From positions 124,001-188,000 of the forward strand of contig NZ_JAPFRD010000011.1 in the NCBI RefSeq assembly GCF_026183695.1: a stretch of 64,000 nt of DNA, in the 5' to 3' direction. A program made the position numbers and the translations under genes. Each line of letters starts with the position of its first letter. Position 1 is the first letter of the stretch. Source of the DNA: Alteromonas aquimaris (GTDB taxonomy: Bacteria > Pseudomonadota > Gammaproteobacteria > Enterobacterales > Alteromonadaceae). Below, one piece after another: positions 9,814 to 19,485 of the stretch. The notes under the pieces were generated by a model, which was given only the letters and a program-made list of their open reading frames with translations, was not told the origin of the DNA and searched no databases.

Positions 9814-11378
9814 GTCAGCTTTCTCACCATGAGTACTTAAAAAAAATCTTACTTGCGCCCGTGTATGACGCGGCGGTACAAAGCGATGTTACGCTGATGA
9901 GCAGGTTATCTAACCAGCTAGACAACGATATCTTTTTAAAACGTGAAGATCAACAACCGGTTAAATCGTTTAAATTACGTGGCGCGTACAATCGATTAAT
10001 GACACTCAGTAATGCGCAACGTGAAGCAGGCATTATTGCAGCATCTGCGGGTAACCATGCGCAAGGGCTGGCGTATGGGGCAAAAATGTGCGGTGTGAAG
10101 GCGACTATTGTGATGCCTGAAACCACCCCTGACATTAAGGTAGAAGCGGTGAAACAATTTGGCGGTCAATACGTCAATGTGGTGCAGCACGGCACCAGTT
10201 TTGATATGGCCAGCCACTACGCCCATCAGTTAGGAGAAAAGCAGGGGTTGACCTTTATCCCCCCCTTCGATGATCCAGATGTGATTGCCGGACAAGGTAC
10301 TATCGGTAAAGAGTTATTAGAACAGCTCCCCCATGTCGATATCATTTTCGTAGCCGTCGGCGGCGGAGGTTTAGCGGCAGGCATTGCCGTTTATTTAAAA
10401 CAACTGCGTCCGGATATAAAAATTATCGCGGTAGAGTCGGAAGAGTCAGCGTGCTTCAAAGCTGCCAAGCAACAGGGGCGCCCCGTTTCATTACCGGCGG
10501 TGGGTATTTTTGCCGACGGCGTGGCGGTCAAGACCATGGGGACGGAAACCTTCAGGTTATGTAACGAGCTTATCGATGACATCGTTACGGTGACAAATGA
10601 TGAGATATGCGCCGCGATTAAGGACATATTTGATGATACTCGCGTGATTGCTGAACCAGCCGGTGCCTTATCAGTAGCAGCAATTAAGAAATACGTGAAA
10701 GCAAACGCGTTATCTGGTTGTAAGCTCGCTGGCATTTTGTGCGGGGCCAATATTAATTTTCACACGCTTCGTTATGTATCGGAAAGGTGTGAACTAGGCG
10801 AGCGTAAAGAAGCGGTGTTTGCTGCGACCATTCCTGAACGGACTGGTGCCTTCAAACAATTTTGTGAATGTGTAGGGGGTAAGGCCATCACCGAGTTTAA
10901 TTATCGCTACGCGGGGGAGAATGAAGCCCATGTCTTTGTGGGTATTCGATTAAAGCAGGGGGCGGCGGAATACACCGCATTAGCTGATAATCTGCAAAAG
11001 GGCGGTTTTAATACGTTTGACCTGTCGGACAACGAGCTGGCAAAGCTGCACGTGCGACATATGGTGGGAGGACGTCCCCCCACCATCTTAAACGAAGCGG
11101 TATTTGCTTTTGAATTTCCAGAATATCCCGGGGCATTACTTAAATTTTTAAGCACCCTGGGGGAGCGCTGGAACATAACCTTATTCCATTATCGAAATCA
11201 TGGCGCGGCGCAAGGGCTGGTGCTAGCCGGATTTGACATACCACCGCCTAGCCGGCAAGAATTTAATGATCACTTAAGGCAGTTAGATTACCAATATCAG
11301 GACGTCAGTAAGGATCCTGCTTATCGGTTCTTTTTATCCACGCCCACTGAAGTGCAACCAACCTGTAACCTAGAGTGA
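9810..11378 (+). CDS. ilvA: Threonine deaminase, biosynthetic
   Basis: Deaminates threonine to 2-oxobutyrate, the committed step to isoleucine, with feedback inhibition by isoleucine. 522 residues: N-terminal PLP domain with the lysine in [14 protein letters not shown] (near residue 53), the glycine loop VGGGGLAAG near 188, and two C-terminal ACT-like regulatory domains from about residue 330, which marks the biosynthetic rather than the catabolic enzyme. The start overlaps the ilvD stop by four bases. Last gene of the operon. Confidence 0.96.
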   Translation: MSQLSHHEYLKKILLAPVYDAAVQSDVTLMSRLSNQLDNDIFLKREDQQPVKSFKLRGAYNRLMTLSNAQREAGIIAASAGNHAQGLAYGAKMCGVKATIVMPETTPDIKVEAVKQFGGQYVNVVQHGTSFDMASHYAHQLGEKQGLTFIPPFDDPDVIAGQGTIGKELLEQLPHVDIIFVAVGGGGLAAGIAVYLKQLRPDIKIIAVESEESACFKAAKQQGRPVSLPAVGIFADGVAVKTMGTETFRLCNELIDDIVTVTNDEICAAIKDIFDDTRVIAEPAGALSVAAIKKYVKANALSGCKLAGILCGANINFHTLRYVSERCELGERKEAVFAATIPERTGAFKQFCECVGGKAITEFNYRYAGENEAHVFVGIRLKQGAAEYTALADNLQKGGFNTFDLSDNELAKLHVRHMVGGRPPTILNEAVFAFEFPEYPGALLKFLSTLGERWNITLFHYRNHGAAQGLVLAGFDIPPPSRQEFNDHLRQLDYQYQDVSKDPAYRFFLSTPTEVQPTCNLE

Positions 11379-11386
11379 GTATAGTG

Positions 11387-11412
11387 GAGGCTCTGTCGGC
11401 AGAGCCTCTTAT
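11387..11412 (+). terminator. Hairpin terminator after ilvA
   Basis: A nine-base-pair stem GAGGCTCTG / CAGAGCCTC with loop TCGG (11387-11408), followed by TTATA. It lies just after the ilvA stop and before the convergent plsB stop. The T-run is short, so strength is uncertain. Confidence 0.7.
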
Positions 11413-11415
11413 AGG

Positions 11416-13866
11416 TTAAGCCGTGTTAAAATCGACCTTTTCCAGGTGTTGGGTAATTTCAGGCCAGACTAACGCCATTACATCCTGACGTAATGCTTCA
11501 CTTTCTTCTGAGTGCTTAAAACTGCCATCGGCGGTGGTATCCAGCCAATGGTTGTCGCGCAGCGCAGTGATAAAGCTTGAAAGGACATTTTTGTCATAAA
11601 ATTCCGGTGAACTCATGCCAAATAAAGTAGACAGGCGCTCTGCGACTACGCGGCTGACCCTTTCTAATTCATTGCGACTGAGCACTTTTTGTTTGCTGAT
11701 AACAGTCAGTACTACCGCATACCGTTGAAATGTTTCCTGCATGCAGCGGCTCAGTAACCAGGCATTGTGAAACTGTGGTGCCTGGGCCGGCGGAGGCGAA
11801 ATGAAGGTGTCGTTTTCAACCAGTAATCCTTCAGCAATCATAAAGGTTATCAATTTATCTACATAGGCCAGAGCTTGATCCTGCGTCATATAGATAAAGA
11901 GTTCTTTTTGTAGTAGAGGATATAACGCAGCCACCAGTTGTAATGTGCGATTACGGTCTACACCATTACAGGTAAAGACCTGCGCCATGATCAAACCTGG
12001 TAACGCGAATAAATGTTGAATATTGTTGCGATAGTAAGTCAGGTATATAGCTGAGTCGGGCTGTGGACTGATTAAGCGACCGTATCCGTCATCTGTAATA
12101 GTAAATTTGTCCAACTTGAGTGTGGCGTTGACCAAATCAGCAGCTTTCATGTTGGGTAGCGTTGCATCATTGCTAAAGGGCACTTCCTTGAGCATCGACA
12201 TATAACACTCCACCGCACTGGTAAGCTCGCTTTCACTCATCCCTTTGGTTTTTGAGGAAAGTAAACAAAGCGAAGTGATGGCCATACCATTGATCGCCGC
12301 GGCCTTGTTGATCCGTAACATCACTGAGTTGGCCAGAGTATTGACGGTAGGGGTCAACCACCCCGGTTTCTTATCGGGATCGGCAGGTAACTGAGAACGC
12401 CATTCCGGTACCGTTTTTTCTAAGAACTGATTGAGGTGAATGGGTTCACCAAAATTCACAAAACCATGCCCGTAATTCTTGAGCTTACGAATGGCCGAAA
12501 ACACCTGCAAATTGGACTCTTTTTTCTTGCCGCTGCCCTTCAGCTCGCTCAGGTAGCTTTTCACTTCCATCACGTTCTCGTAGCCAATATACACAGGAAC
12601 AATGCTCACCGGGCGATTAACGCCCTTGATGATGGCCTGCATCGTCATTGCCAACATCCCGGTTTTAGGGGGGATCAGGCGGCCTGTCCGACTGCGTCCC
12701 CCTTCCGGGTAATATTTTACCGAATAGCCGCGGTTGAACAGCAGTTCCAGATATTCCCTAAAGACCGCGGTATAAAGTTTATTGCCCGCAAACGAACGGC
12801 GTAAAAAGAACGCTCCGCCGCGGCGGAATATTTTACCTACAGGCCAGAAGTTCAAATTTATACCCGCGGCAATGTGGGGAGTTACCATGCCTTCGTGGTA
12901 AATTACATAGGTGAGTAACAGATAGTCCATGTGGCTGCGATGGCAGGGCACATAGATAATTTCATGACCATTCCGCGCCAGCTCTCGGATGCGATCAGCA
13001 TGTTTGACGCTTATCCCATTATAAATTTTATTCCAGATTCGGGTCAGTAACCGATCACCGAAACGGATCAAGCCTTCGCGATAATCAGCGGCAATTTCAT
13101 CGATATAACTTCGGGCATTGTCCCGCGCTTTATCGTGACTGAGTTTTTTGTCTTTTGCTTCTTCGGCGATAGCACGTTTGACAGAAGCCGATCCTAATAC
13201 AGAGTTATAGAGCGTTTCGCGCTCTAACAGTAAAGGCCCCGTCATGCTCTGACGCTTTCTGTGAAAGTGAGTGCTTGCTACCCGCATGAGCTTTTGTGCA
13301 ATATGGGCGTCGCTACCATGATGAGCCGCCATTTGTTGGGCGGACACGGCACGGCTAAAACTGATAAAGTTGTCTCGGCCCAAAAACATCACGATAAAAA
13401 GTTTACGTAACCAACTGGGTGCGGCGCGGTCGGCAATAAGATCACCTAACCCCGGTTTACCTTTGCCCGGCGCTCTGCCCCATGACACAAATACTGGCAC
13501 CACCTGCGCATCGATTTGCGGATGATCCCGATGCAGATGTACCAGTTCGGTAAACACCGACTCCACCTCGGTGCTTGAGGGATGCTTCATAAATAAAGGT
13601 TGCGTCTTGCGCAGAAACAGCACACCCGGGTAATGCTTACCTGCCAGCTCTACCGATGTATTAGGGGTCGGCAAGAGCAGATTTTTCGCCGCCATTCTCA
13701 GCGCGAGCTGATCGGTTACCGAGTCAGTTGGCAACAAATAGATGATGGGTTTACTGGTATCAATTCCCAATTCATCAGTAACGTTGGCCGGAATAGTGTG
13801 TGGTTTGACTAACCATTTAACGGGATAATGAAACACTTTAAGCAGTGTATTTCGCATCCACGACAT
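11416..13866 (-). CDS. plsB: Glycerol-3-phosphate 1-O-acyltransferase
   Basis: Inner-membrane enzyme that acylates glycerol 3-phosphate at position 1, the first step of phospholipid synthesis. 816 residues, close to the 807 of E. coli. The catalytic H-x4-D block is present as CHRSHMDYLLL near residue 310, and the later acyltransferase blocks GGAFFLRRSF, YPEGGRSRTGR and VSIVPVYIGYE follow in order. In many gammaproteobacteria plsB is divergent from lexA; here the two are 14.8 kb apart, with accessory genes and an integron array between them. Confidence 0.96.
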   Translation of the reverse strand: MSWMRNTLLKVFHYPVKWLVKPHTIPANVTDELGIDTSKPIIYLLPTDSVTDQLALRMAAKNLLLPTPNTSVELAGKHYPGVLFLRKTQPLFMKHPSSTEVESVFTELVHLHRDHPQIDAQVVPVFVSWGRAPGKGKPGLGDLIADRAAPSWLRKLFIVMFLGRDNFISFSRAVSAQQMAAHHGSDAHIAQKLMRVASTHFHRKRQSMTGPLLLERETLYNSVLGSASVKRAIAEEAKDKKLSHDKARDNARSYIDEIAADYREGLIRFGDRLLTRIWNKIYNGISVKHADRIRELARNGHEIIYVPCHRSHMDYLLLTYVIYHEGMVTPHIAAGINLNFWPVGKIFRRGGAFFLRRSFAGNKLYTAVFREYLELLFNRGYSVKYYPEGGRSRTGRLIPPKTGMLAMTMQAIIKGVNRPVSIVPVYIGYENVMEVKSYLSELKGSGKKKESNLQVFSAIRKLKNYGHGFVNFGEPIHLNQFLEKTVPEWRSQLPADPDKKPGWLTPTVNTLANSVMLRINKAAAINGMAITSLCLLSSKTKGMSESELTSAVECYMSMLKEVPFSNDATLPNMKAADLVNATLKLDKFTITDDGYGRLISPQPDSAIYLTYYRNNIQHLFALPGLIMAQVFTCNGVDRNRTLQLVAALYPLLQKELFIYMTQDQALAYVDKLITFMIAEGLLVENDTFISPPPAQAPQFHNAWLLSRCMQETFQRYAVVLTVISKQKVLSRNELERVSRVVAERLSTLFGMSSPEFYDKNVLSSFITALRDNHWLDTTADGSFKHSEESEALRQDVMALVWPEITQHLEKVDFNTA

Positions 13867-13945
13867 GCATATAAGCCCTGTTCAGTTAAAACCGGCGAAG
13901 TGTACCACAACTTATAAAACAATCCTCGTTCGATTCGATAGAGGA

Positions 13946-14428
13946 TTAATTCTGAATTTTCTTCCTATGGTAGCGCATGGCCACATCACAACGCTCATAA
14001 GCCTTACCGTAATTTTGCAGAATTTCCTTGTCGTGCACAAAGCCGTGTTTTTCGTATAAGTGTATGGCTGCCTGACATTTTTGGTTGGTTAGCAAAAACA
14101 ATGTGTTGTATGCAATAACCTCAGCCTTGGATATCACAAAGCTTAGCAACTTTTCGCCTACCTTCAATCCTCTGGCATGAGAACTTACGCCCATTTTAGT
14201 TAATTCAAACACGCCATCGGCTTTTTTCATCAATGCACAGGTGCCTACCACACCATGTTCAGGATGACTGGCAAACCATATGTATCCGCCACGATCGATA
14301 ACATAGTGCTGTGGATTGCTGATCACCTTTTCATCTATAGGTTCCAGGGTGAACATGTCACTAATCCATTCGCGATTAATTGCGTCAAAGTAGGGCGCGA
14401 GATCTGGCGTAAATTTTAAAAATTGCAT
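13946..14428 (-). CDS. GNAT family N-acetyltransferase
   Basis: 160 residues with a GNAT acetyl-CoA fold: the core motif A region reads GVSSHARGLKVGEKLLSFVI, followed by the NQKCQAAIHLYEKHGF block that ends most GNAT domains. Substrate unknown. The frame can also start at TTG 14434, but ATG 14428 is the better start; no strong ribosome binding site is visible. It begins the block of accessory genes beyond plsB. Confidence 0.75.
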   Translation of the reverse strand: MQFLKFTPDLAPYFDAINREWISDMFTLEPIDEKVISNPQHYVIDRGGYIWFASHPEHGVVGTCALMKKADGVFELTKMGVSSHARGLKVGEKLLSFVISKAEVIAYNTLFLLTNQKCQAAIHLYEKHGFVHDKEILQNYGKAYERCDVAMRYHRKKIQN

Positions 14429-14724
14429 GGGCAAATAATTGAGTAAATGTATTTAACAATTTAAGCCAATCGGGAGCGCTGTCAACTTCAATTTTGCCCA
14501 CGCTACGCCCGCAAAATTAACCTCCATGCAAAAGTCAGTAGCGCGTTAACAATGAACGCCGTGAACATAGAGACGCTCCGCACGTAAGGTGGATAGCTCG
14601 CAAAAACGAAAAAAACCGCCCGCTTCCCTGTGCCGCTTGGTTTTTTAGGGAACACGACAGTAAAAACTTTGCGGTGTTATCAAGCCAAATCGTTGCCTTG
14701 CTCGGTACCACGTTTTTAGTTTTA

Positions 14725-15129
14725 TTACCTTCCCGGCTCATGGCTGACATAGCGAGGTAAAGTGGCATCCAAATCATCCCAGTTAGCTTTTGACGAAACA
14801 AAATTATGGGAAAGAGGACGTTCTTCAATATTTGAATCTAATATACCAATACGTAGACGCAGTCGAGCAGGGTCGGCGGCATTAGAGCTATACAGTGGCG
14901 AGGCACACTTTCGGCAAAAATGGCGTTTACGCCCAGGGCGCATTTCAAAATACTGGATGTCGTGCTTCCCCATTTCGATATGTAAATCATTACGCAAGAT
15001 AAAGCCATTGGTTGCGTAAGCTGTCCCACTGGATTTGCGGCATAGCGAGCAGTGGCAATGAATAATTGATGAAATAGGGCCATTGACTGTGAGTTTAATC
15101 GCATCACATAAACAACTTCCGCTGTACAT
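14725..15129 (-). CDS. GFA (CENP-V/GFA) family zinc protein
   Basis: 134-residue protein of the glutathione-dependent formaldehyde-activating enzyme fold. Zinc ligands are visible: CLC at residues 6-8, HCHCSLCRKSSG near 39 and CRKCASPLY near 78. Many members have no proven link to formaldehyde, so the true substrate is unknown. AAGGAACTGAAT precedes the ATG. It lies 11 bases after the lipoprotein gene at 15141 on the same strand and is probably cotranscribed with it. Confidence 0.8.
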   Translation of the reverse strand: MYSGSCLCDAIKLTVNGPISSIIHCHCSLCRKSSGTAYATNGFILRNDLHIEMGKHDIQYFEMRPGRKRHFCRKCASPLYSSNAADPARLRLRIGILDSNIEERPLSHNFVSSKANWDDLDATLPRYVSHEPGR

Positions 15130-15140
15130 ATTCAGTTCCT

Positions 15141-15755
15141 TTACTTATTTGTTTGTTCTAAATCCGCTGGACACGGATGGGCAAGGGTATGGCTTAAGTC
15201 GCAAACTATAAACTGGTGGACGTAGTCTATCCATAGTAGCCACTCCTCTTTTGTTGGTCTTTTCATAAAAGTGCGGCGAAAGCGGTAGTGTGCTTCATTG
15301 CCGACTATCACTTTATGCAACACCAGAGCAGTTAACCCATCCACTGCCTGACAGAGACTCCGCCAGGTTAGCTGTGGGTAGCCATTTTGTATCCCCTCAG
15401 TCAACACTTTGCTGGAAAAGCCGGCTTCACATGCTTGCTCACCTATGTTGTCATCTTCATTCTTTAAAGCAGCGACATCGACGTTGCGTACCTCATAAGT
15501 CACAATAGTTTGGGCAACAGCGCCGCTTGATGAAGTCCAGCGTGTTTCGATCGACGGTGTAAGCTCCGACGAAATCTGCTGTACCTCCCACTGGCCAGCG
15601 GGGAGGGGCATTTTTTGTACTAACATCTCGCCGTCGAGTGCTGGTTGTGGCGATATAGAGCACCCGGCTATCCATGCAGAAATAAGAAGCAATAAAACGC
15701 AAGAAACCGGTTTTTTATCGTTAACAATAAATTGGCTTCGCTTTTCATTCTGCAT
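15141..15755 (-). CDS. Hypothetical lipoprotein
   Basis: About 204 residues from ATG 15755, with a hydrophobic stretch VLLLLISAWIAGC that ends in a lipobox (IAGC), so a lipoprotein is likely. Earlier in-frame starts up to 15806 exist; the start chosen places the lipobox cysteine about 32 residues in. The mature part contains four cysteines and a C-terminal block rich in aromatic residues (EEWLLWIDYVHQFIVCDL). Family not recognised. Confidence 0.6.
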   Translation of the reverse strand: MQNEKRSQFIVNDKKPVSCVLLLLISAWIAGCSISPQPALDGEMLVQKMPLPAGQWEVQQISSELTPSIETRWTSSSGAVAQTIVTYEVRNVDVAALKNEDDNIGEQACEAGFSSKVLTEGIQNGYPQLTWRSLCQAVDGLTALVLHKVIVGNEAHYRFRRTFMKRPTKEEWLLWIDYVHQFIVCDLSHTLAHPCPADLEQTNK

Positions 15756-16247
15756 GCAGCGTTTAATCTTCACGGCTTTATTCAATTTTGTCACCATTAA
15801 TATCAAGTGTTAGTTTGCTGCTTGTCTCGGCGCAACTTCATTCTAGAAACTGCGCAGCTAATACCACAGCGCATACAGTTTAAACCTCAATTACCGCTAA
15901 GAACGTGTTGGTCCCTTAGCGTAATACCCCTGGTAGGTGACGCAAGCGCTGATCAATCACTTTTTAAAACCTGGTGATGCGCCTAGCCTTTTTCAATCGA
16001 ATGCGGGCGGGGACATACGTAATGAGTACGGGAGGAGCAGTTTATAATGATGAGATGTTCAGGTGTAAAGAAAAAGCGCTCCACCTGATGTAAGAGCGCT
16101 GTTTTATACCGGCTGTAAAGCGACCGAATCGGTTATGATAGCATCAGCCCTATTGGAAAGGTGACTGGCTAAAGTGTATCAACGGGTGTATAAGCGCGAA
16201 CCGAACAAGGCGAGTAGCCGATGATACGTCAAATGAGGGGTGACGAA
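15756..16247. other. Geneless stretch with a hairpin
   Basis: No gene seen. A hairpin AGCGCTC (16075-16081) / GAGCGCT (16094-16100) with a 12-base loop has an A-rich left flank and GTTTT on the right. It could end transcription on the minus strand from the Imm-like gene (147 bases beyond its stop), or on both strands. Confidence 0.4.
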
Positions 16248-16523
16248 TCAACCAGGCTGAACGGCACGCTTGGCTAATTTTTGTTGGATATAATCCCCCG
16301 CTTTACCGGTCACGGCCCATACAATCAACGCGCCCCAGGCGATAACTGAAAAGCCGGCGGGTAAGTTGAAAACAGCTATTTTAACTAGATGACGGCGATT
16401 AAAAAACACAGCTAACAGAGTGGGCAGAAAATAAACCATAAGAAAGAAGCCGCCGAATACTATTAATGATAAGGCATCACTCTGGTTCCAGATTTGGGTA
16501 AATTGCTCAATATATTCGTTCAT
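16248..16523 (-). CDS. Small membrane protein, superinfection immunity (Imm) family-like
   Basis: 91 residues with two hydrophobic helices. The central pattern YFLPTLLAVFFNRRHL, then FNLPAGFSVIAWGALIVWA, matches the family of small inner-membrane proteins related to phage T4 Imm, which blocks DNA entry of a second phage; most chromosomal homologues are uncharacterised. ATG 16523 is preceded by AAGGATACTAAA and is preferred over ATG 16553. It stands alone in the accessory block next to the integron array. A defence role is a family-based guess. Confidence 0.6.
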   Translation of the reverse strand: MNEYIEQFTQIWNQSDALSLIVFGGFFLMVYFLPTLLAVFFNRRHLVKIAVFNLPAGFSVIAWGALIVWAVTGKAGDYIQQKLAKRAVQPG

Positions 16524-16732
16524 TTTAGTATCCTTGTGGCTATTAAATTTCACCTTTTGTCATCGAGTCCAGTTTTTGTCGCCGGTTTCAATACACCAAA
16601 AAGTGCAGGTTTTTCTACATAGTCAAAGACTTTTTAATTTTCTTACACATAATCAAAAAAATTTTTCACAAGCGATTAAAGCTACCAGTATGAGCACCAC
16701 TAATAGTGAAGTAACTAAGGAGCATTGCATAT

Positions 16733-17200
16733 ATGAATGAATGGGATACAGCGTACGTTAAGCTATTAAATGGCTCGCTAGGTATCGGTCATCGACCCAG
16801 GCTTAAGAAACTAAAAGACTATAAGCACATAGGCGTTACTCATATCTGGACCCTTCTCTCTGAAAAAGAGGGGGCGCTGGATATCAAAAGGGCAACGCAT
16901 AAAAGCGGTTTGGAGTGGGTGTGGCTACCTCTTTCTAATGGTAAGCCCCCAGAGGAAGAGGTGAATACTGTCATTTCACATTGTTTCGCCAATACCAAAG
17001 AATTGCTAGCAGAGGGAGCAAAAATTTACCTGCACTGCTCGGCAGGGATCCATAGGACGGGCATGATTTCCTATGCATTTCTTCGCTTTTTAGGGTATTC
17101 AGATTCTGAATCATTTGGCAAATTGAACGAGATGCGAGCGCTCACCAGCAGCGGTGTGGGTATGGAGAGACTCGAATGGGGGAATGTAAATTATGGCTGA
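16733..17200 (+). CDS. Dual-specificity/tyrosine phosphatase-like protein
   Basis: 155-residue protein with the cysteine phosphatase signature HCSAGIHRTG at residues 101-110 (nucleophile Cys102, phosphate-binding Arg108). Length and layout fit a single-domain dual-specificity phosphatase; the general-acid aspartate is not obvious in the WLPLSNGKPPEE loop, where NG takes the usual place, so activity or substrate type may differ. AAGGAG lies 10 bases before the ATG. No partner gene is next to it. Confidence 0.75.
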   Translation: MNEWDTAYVKLLNGSLGIGHRPRLKKLKDYKHIGVTHIWTLLSEKEGALDIKRATHKSGLEWVWLPLSNGKPPEEEVNTVISHCFANTKELLAEGAKIYLHCSAGIHRTGMISYAFLRFLGYSDSESFGKLNEMRALTSSGVGMERLEWGNVNYG

Positions 17201-17518
17201 GTCATTACCAAGATAACGTACAATGAATCACCGCTCATTGCCTGGATGACCTTACGCTAAAATTCAGGTTGGAAATTTAATGATTTAACAAAGGGCATGA
17301 AATATCTCTAAGATTGGAGGCTGGTTAAATAAAGTCCATTTTCGATTATGTACTTAATACCTAATGGTTGGTTTGCGATGGACAGCAGCACAGGACCGTA
17401 ATTGACGAAATGTAGAACTACGTGGCTGAGTCAAAGCCGACATTGAATCACGGCTAATGAAGAGACGAGTAAAAGCTAGCCAAAATTGGGATGAAGAAAC
17501 TCGTCAAGCAGTGAAAAA
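17201..17518. other. Geneless stretch
   Basis: No reading frame, hairpin terminator or repeat that I can support between the phosphatase stop and the convergent hydrolase stop. Confidence 0.4.
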
Positions 17519-18529
17519 TCATTCATGCGATGAGCTGTACATTGCCGTTTGAACATCTTCCAGCTTGAGCAACCATTTCTCTATTTTGCTGGAATCTTGT
17601 TTATCGAAGGCCATTAAACTCGAATGCGCTCTATTTTTAAATATCAGTTGTGTTACTTGACTGTTTGCATCAGATAGAAAGTAGCTGGGTGGGGATACCG
17701 AATCTATATTTGAGTTTACTAATAAAACTGGTTTCCGCGTGTTAGTTAAATTATTTAATAAGTCGGTTTCGTCTAATGTAACCGATGCGTTTTTCATTGT
17801 TTGAATAATAATATCATCTATATGGTCAGAAAAAATACGGCTTAAGAACGGTGCCTTATAGGGTAAATACTTCTTAGCAGCAAGATCGAACCTCATCATA
17901 GGGGCTAATAAAATAGCCGCATCTACCTGTTCGGATGAAAGCAGGTTACTAGCAGTCAAAGCCCCCATAGAGTGACCAATGACTATTGTCGGCCCTTCTA
18001 TTTCATTTGCTAACTGACCAAGCAGCTTCGAAAGTATTTGATGCTCCCGTGCAGCAAATACAAATGTTTCATTGGATTCACCATGACCAAATAAATCGGG
18101 AATGACCACATTCATGCCAATAGCTCTGAAATAGATCGCAGTGGCCATCATGACTTCTTTATTACCGCCATATCCATGCAGTAATAAAGCAGTGCCTTTA
18201 AAGCGGTTGAATGTGTCAGCTGTCATTCTATGCGTTACAGTATTTTCTACTCCATTGCCTATCGCGTGGAGGTTATAATAAACCGAGCCATTCGTCGGAA
18301 AGTCATCAGCATGGTAAGGTGGGGCTGTTATATATGGAATGCACTCTTTTTTATCAGGTGAGCAAAACTCACTTCTTGTGAAGCCTATTTCCTCTGGCGC
18401 AGCTTTAATAAACTCTGCCTCGGATAAATAAACATCAGGGTTGGATAAAACGTAACTACCTATTGTCGTGCAGCCTGATGAAAGTACTACAAAAAACATA
18501 TAGAAATTTAATTTAATAAAGTTACTCAC
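17519..18529 (-). CDS. Lipoprotein alpha/beta hydrolase (serine hydrolase)
   Basis: 336 residues from GTG 18529, which has GGAG seven bases upstream; an upstream extension to 18601 reads like non-coding sequence. The start gives a lipoprotein signal with lipobox LSSGC (Cys20). The hydrolase core has the oxyanion HGYGGNKE block near residue 118 and the nucleophile elbow GHSMGA with Ser near 187; an Asp in the NSNIDSVSPP loop and a His in NRAHSSLM complete a likely triad. It resembles monoacylglycerol lipase/S33-type hydrolases; substrate unknown. Confidence 0.75.
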   Translation of the reverse strand: MSNFIKLNFYMFFVVLSSGCTTIGSYVLSNPDVYLSEAEFIKAAPEEIGFTRSEFCSPDKKECIPYITAPPYHADDFPTNGSVYYNLHAIGNGVENTVTHRMTADTFNRFKGTALLLHGYGGNKEVMMATAIYFRAIGMNVVIPDLFGHGESNETFVFAAREHQILSKLLGQLANEIEGPTIVIGHSMGALTASNLLSSEQVDAAILLAPMMRFDLAAKKYLPYKAPFLSRIFSDHIDDIIIQTMKNASVTLDETDLLNNLTNTRKPVLLVNSNIDSVSPPSYFLSDANSQVTQLIFKNRAHSSLMAFDKQDSSKIEKWLLKLEDVQTAMYSSSHE

Positions 18530-19015
18530 GTGACTCCGATTACGCAGCGAACGCACCACTAATAAGTAAACCCAGTGCTGCCGTGGCGACTTGCGCAGCA
18601 AATGGTATGACAGCCCTGAGGAAGCTTAATTCAGCTGCTGGTTATTTGCACGCTGATTATCGTTTTGTTGGCTTTTGAAGTTGTGAAAGTTATCAATGAC
18701 TTGGTGATGTATTGCAGAAGATGACTTACTTGCCGCCGGATGTAACGCGTTAATAAAAATCATACTGTCTTAACAACATGTACTCTGTGATGTGATTTAA
18801 GAAAGGAGATTTTGTTTTCATGACTTTTAATTTATATGTATGAAAATGCAGTTATAACAGCCTTTCCCCTATATTCAAGCAAACGACCCAATCGCGCGTT
18901 TGCGTCCTAAATGTAAATAACTTTATTTTCTTGCAGCCATTGCCTGTGCCGACTTTCACAAGCTTGATAATCATGGCAATATGGATAAAAACGAGCGGTA
19001 GCTCGGTAGAAAAAC
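18530..19015. other. Geneless interval left of the cassette array
   Basis: No gene and no recognisable integrase remnant on either strand, although this is where intI and attI would lie in a complete integron. An ATGTAAC box followed by TTAATAA at 18740-18756 mirrors the right-hand half site at 19031-19046, but the two are 300 bases apart, too far for a normal attC. Confidence 0.4.
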
Positions 19016-19046
19016 GCGCAAGTTGCGCCTTATTAAATTGTTATGC
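19016..19046 (+). repeat. Left-most integron half site (attI or attC right half)
   Basis: Ends in a core box GTTATGC (19040-19046) of the same form as attC7 and attC2, preceded by TTATTAAA in the position of the L' box and by a GCGCAA-G-TTGCGC hairpin (19016-19028). The first cassette gene starts four bases later. No matching left half is found within 150 bases, so this may be attI or a truncated attC. Confidence 0.5.
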
Positions 19047-19049
19047 ACC

Positions 19050-19367
19050 ATGAAGAAATCTAAGTATTTTCAAATTCTTGCTGTAAACGTTTCTCTTATT
19101 TGCTTTTCGAGCCTTTCCGCAGAAGATTTAACTGTTTCAGATAAAGCTCAAGCAGCAGCGAAGCAGTGGTTGCTATCAAAAAACTATCAGGTATCAGAGT
19201 ATTTCATAAAACCAATTTGCAAAAAGTCATATTGTGAAATTTCCATATTCTCCAGTGACTATAATGGTAACGATTCCTCAATAAGGGGTTGCATTGCAAA
19301 ATTCTGTGTAACAATGAAATATGATGTTAAGTTAAACAAAATTACTGATGTTGTGCACGTAAGGTAA
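19050..19367 (+). CDS. Cassette 1: exported hypothetical protein
   Basis: 105 residues from ATG 19050 (in-frame codons back to 19023 lie inside the recombination site). N-terminal signal peptide with a hydrophobic core ILAVNVSLICFSSLSA and likely cleavage after SLSA. The mature part has four cysteines, probably forming disulphides in the periplasm (CKKSYC and GCIAKFC). Family not recognised. It starts four bases after the left core site and its attC begins five bases after the stop, the tight layout of a gene cassette. Confidence 0.65.
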   Translation: MKKSKYFQILAVNVSLICFSSLSAEDLTVSDKAQAAAKQWLLSKNYQVSEYFIKPICKKSYCEISIFSSDYNGNDSSIRGCIAKFCVTMKYDVKLNKITDVVHVR

Positions 19368-19371
19368 TGGT

Positions 19372-19479
19372 GCATAACAAAAACTTTAAAACGCGCGCAG
19401 GGGCGCGCTGGGACAGTAACACAGCGGCGGCTTCGCCATTTTCGCCGCTGTGCTACTGCCCTTTAAGTGAAAGTTAAGT
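19372..19479 (+). repeat. attC1
   Basis: 108 bases from GCATAAC to GTTAAGT. Imperfect inverted repeat with inner stem CAGCGGCGG / CCGCCGCTG-like arms and L box ACTTTAAA pairing with TTTAAGTG. Closest to attC9. Confidence 0.9.
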
Positions 19480-19485
19480 GTCACT

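Noticed and set aside
14535-14828. 97-codon minus-strand frame overlapping the GFA gene end
   Set aside because: Overlaps a well-supported gene in a different frame and has no start context.
18602-19015. Search for an integron integrase or its remains
   Set aside because: No frame or fragment with tyrosine recombinase motifs could be read on either strand.
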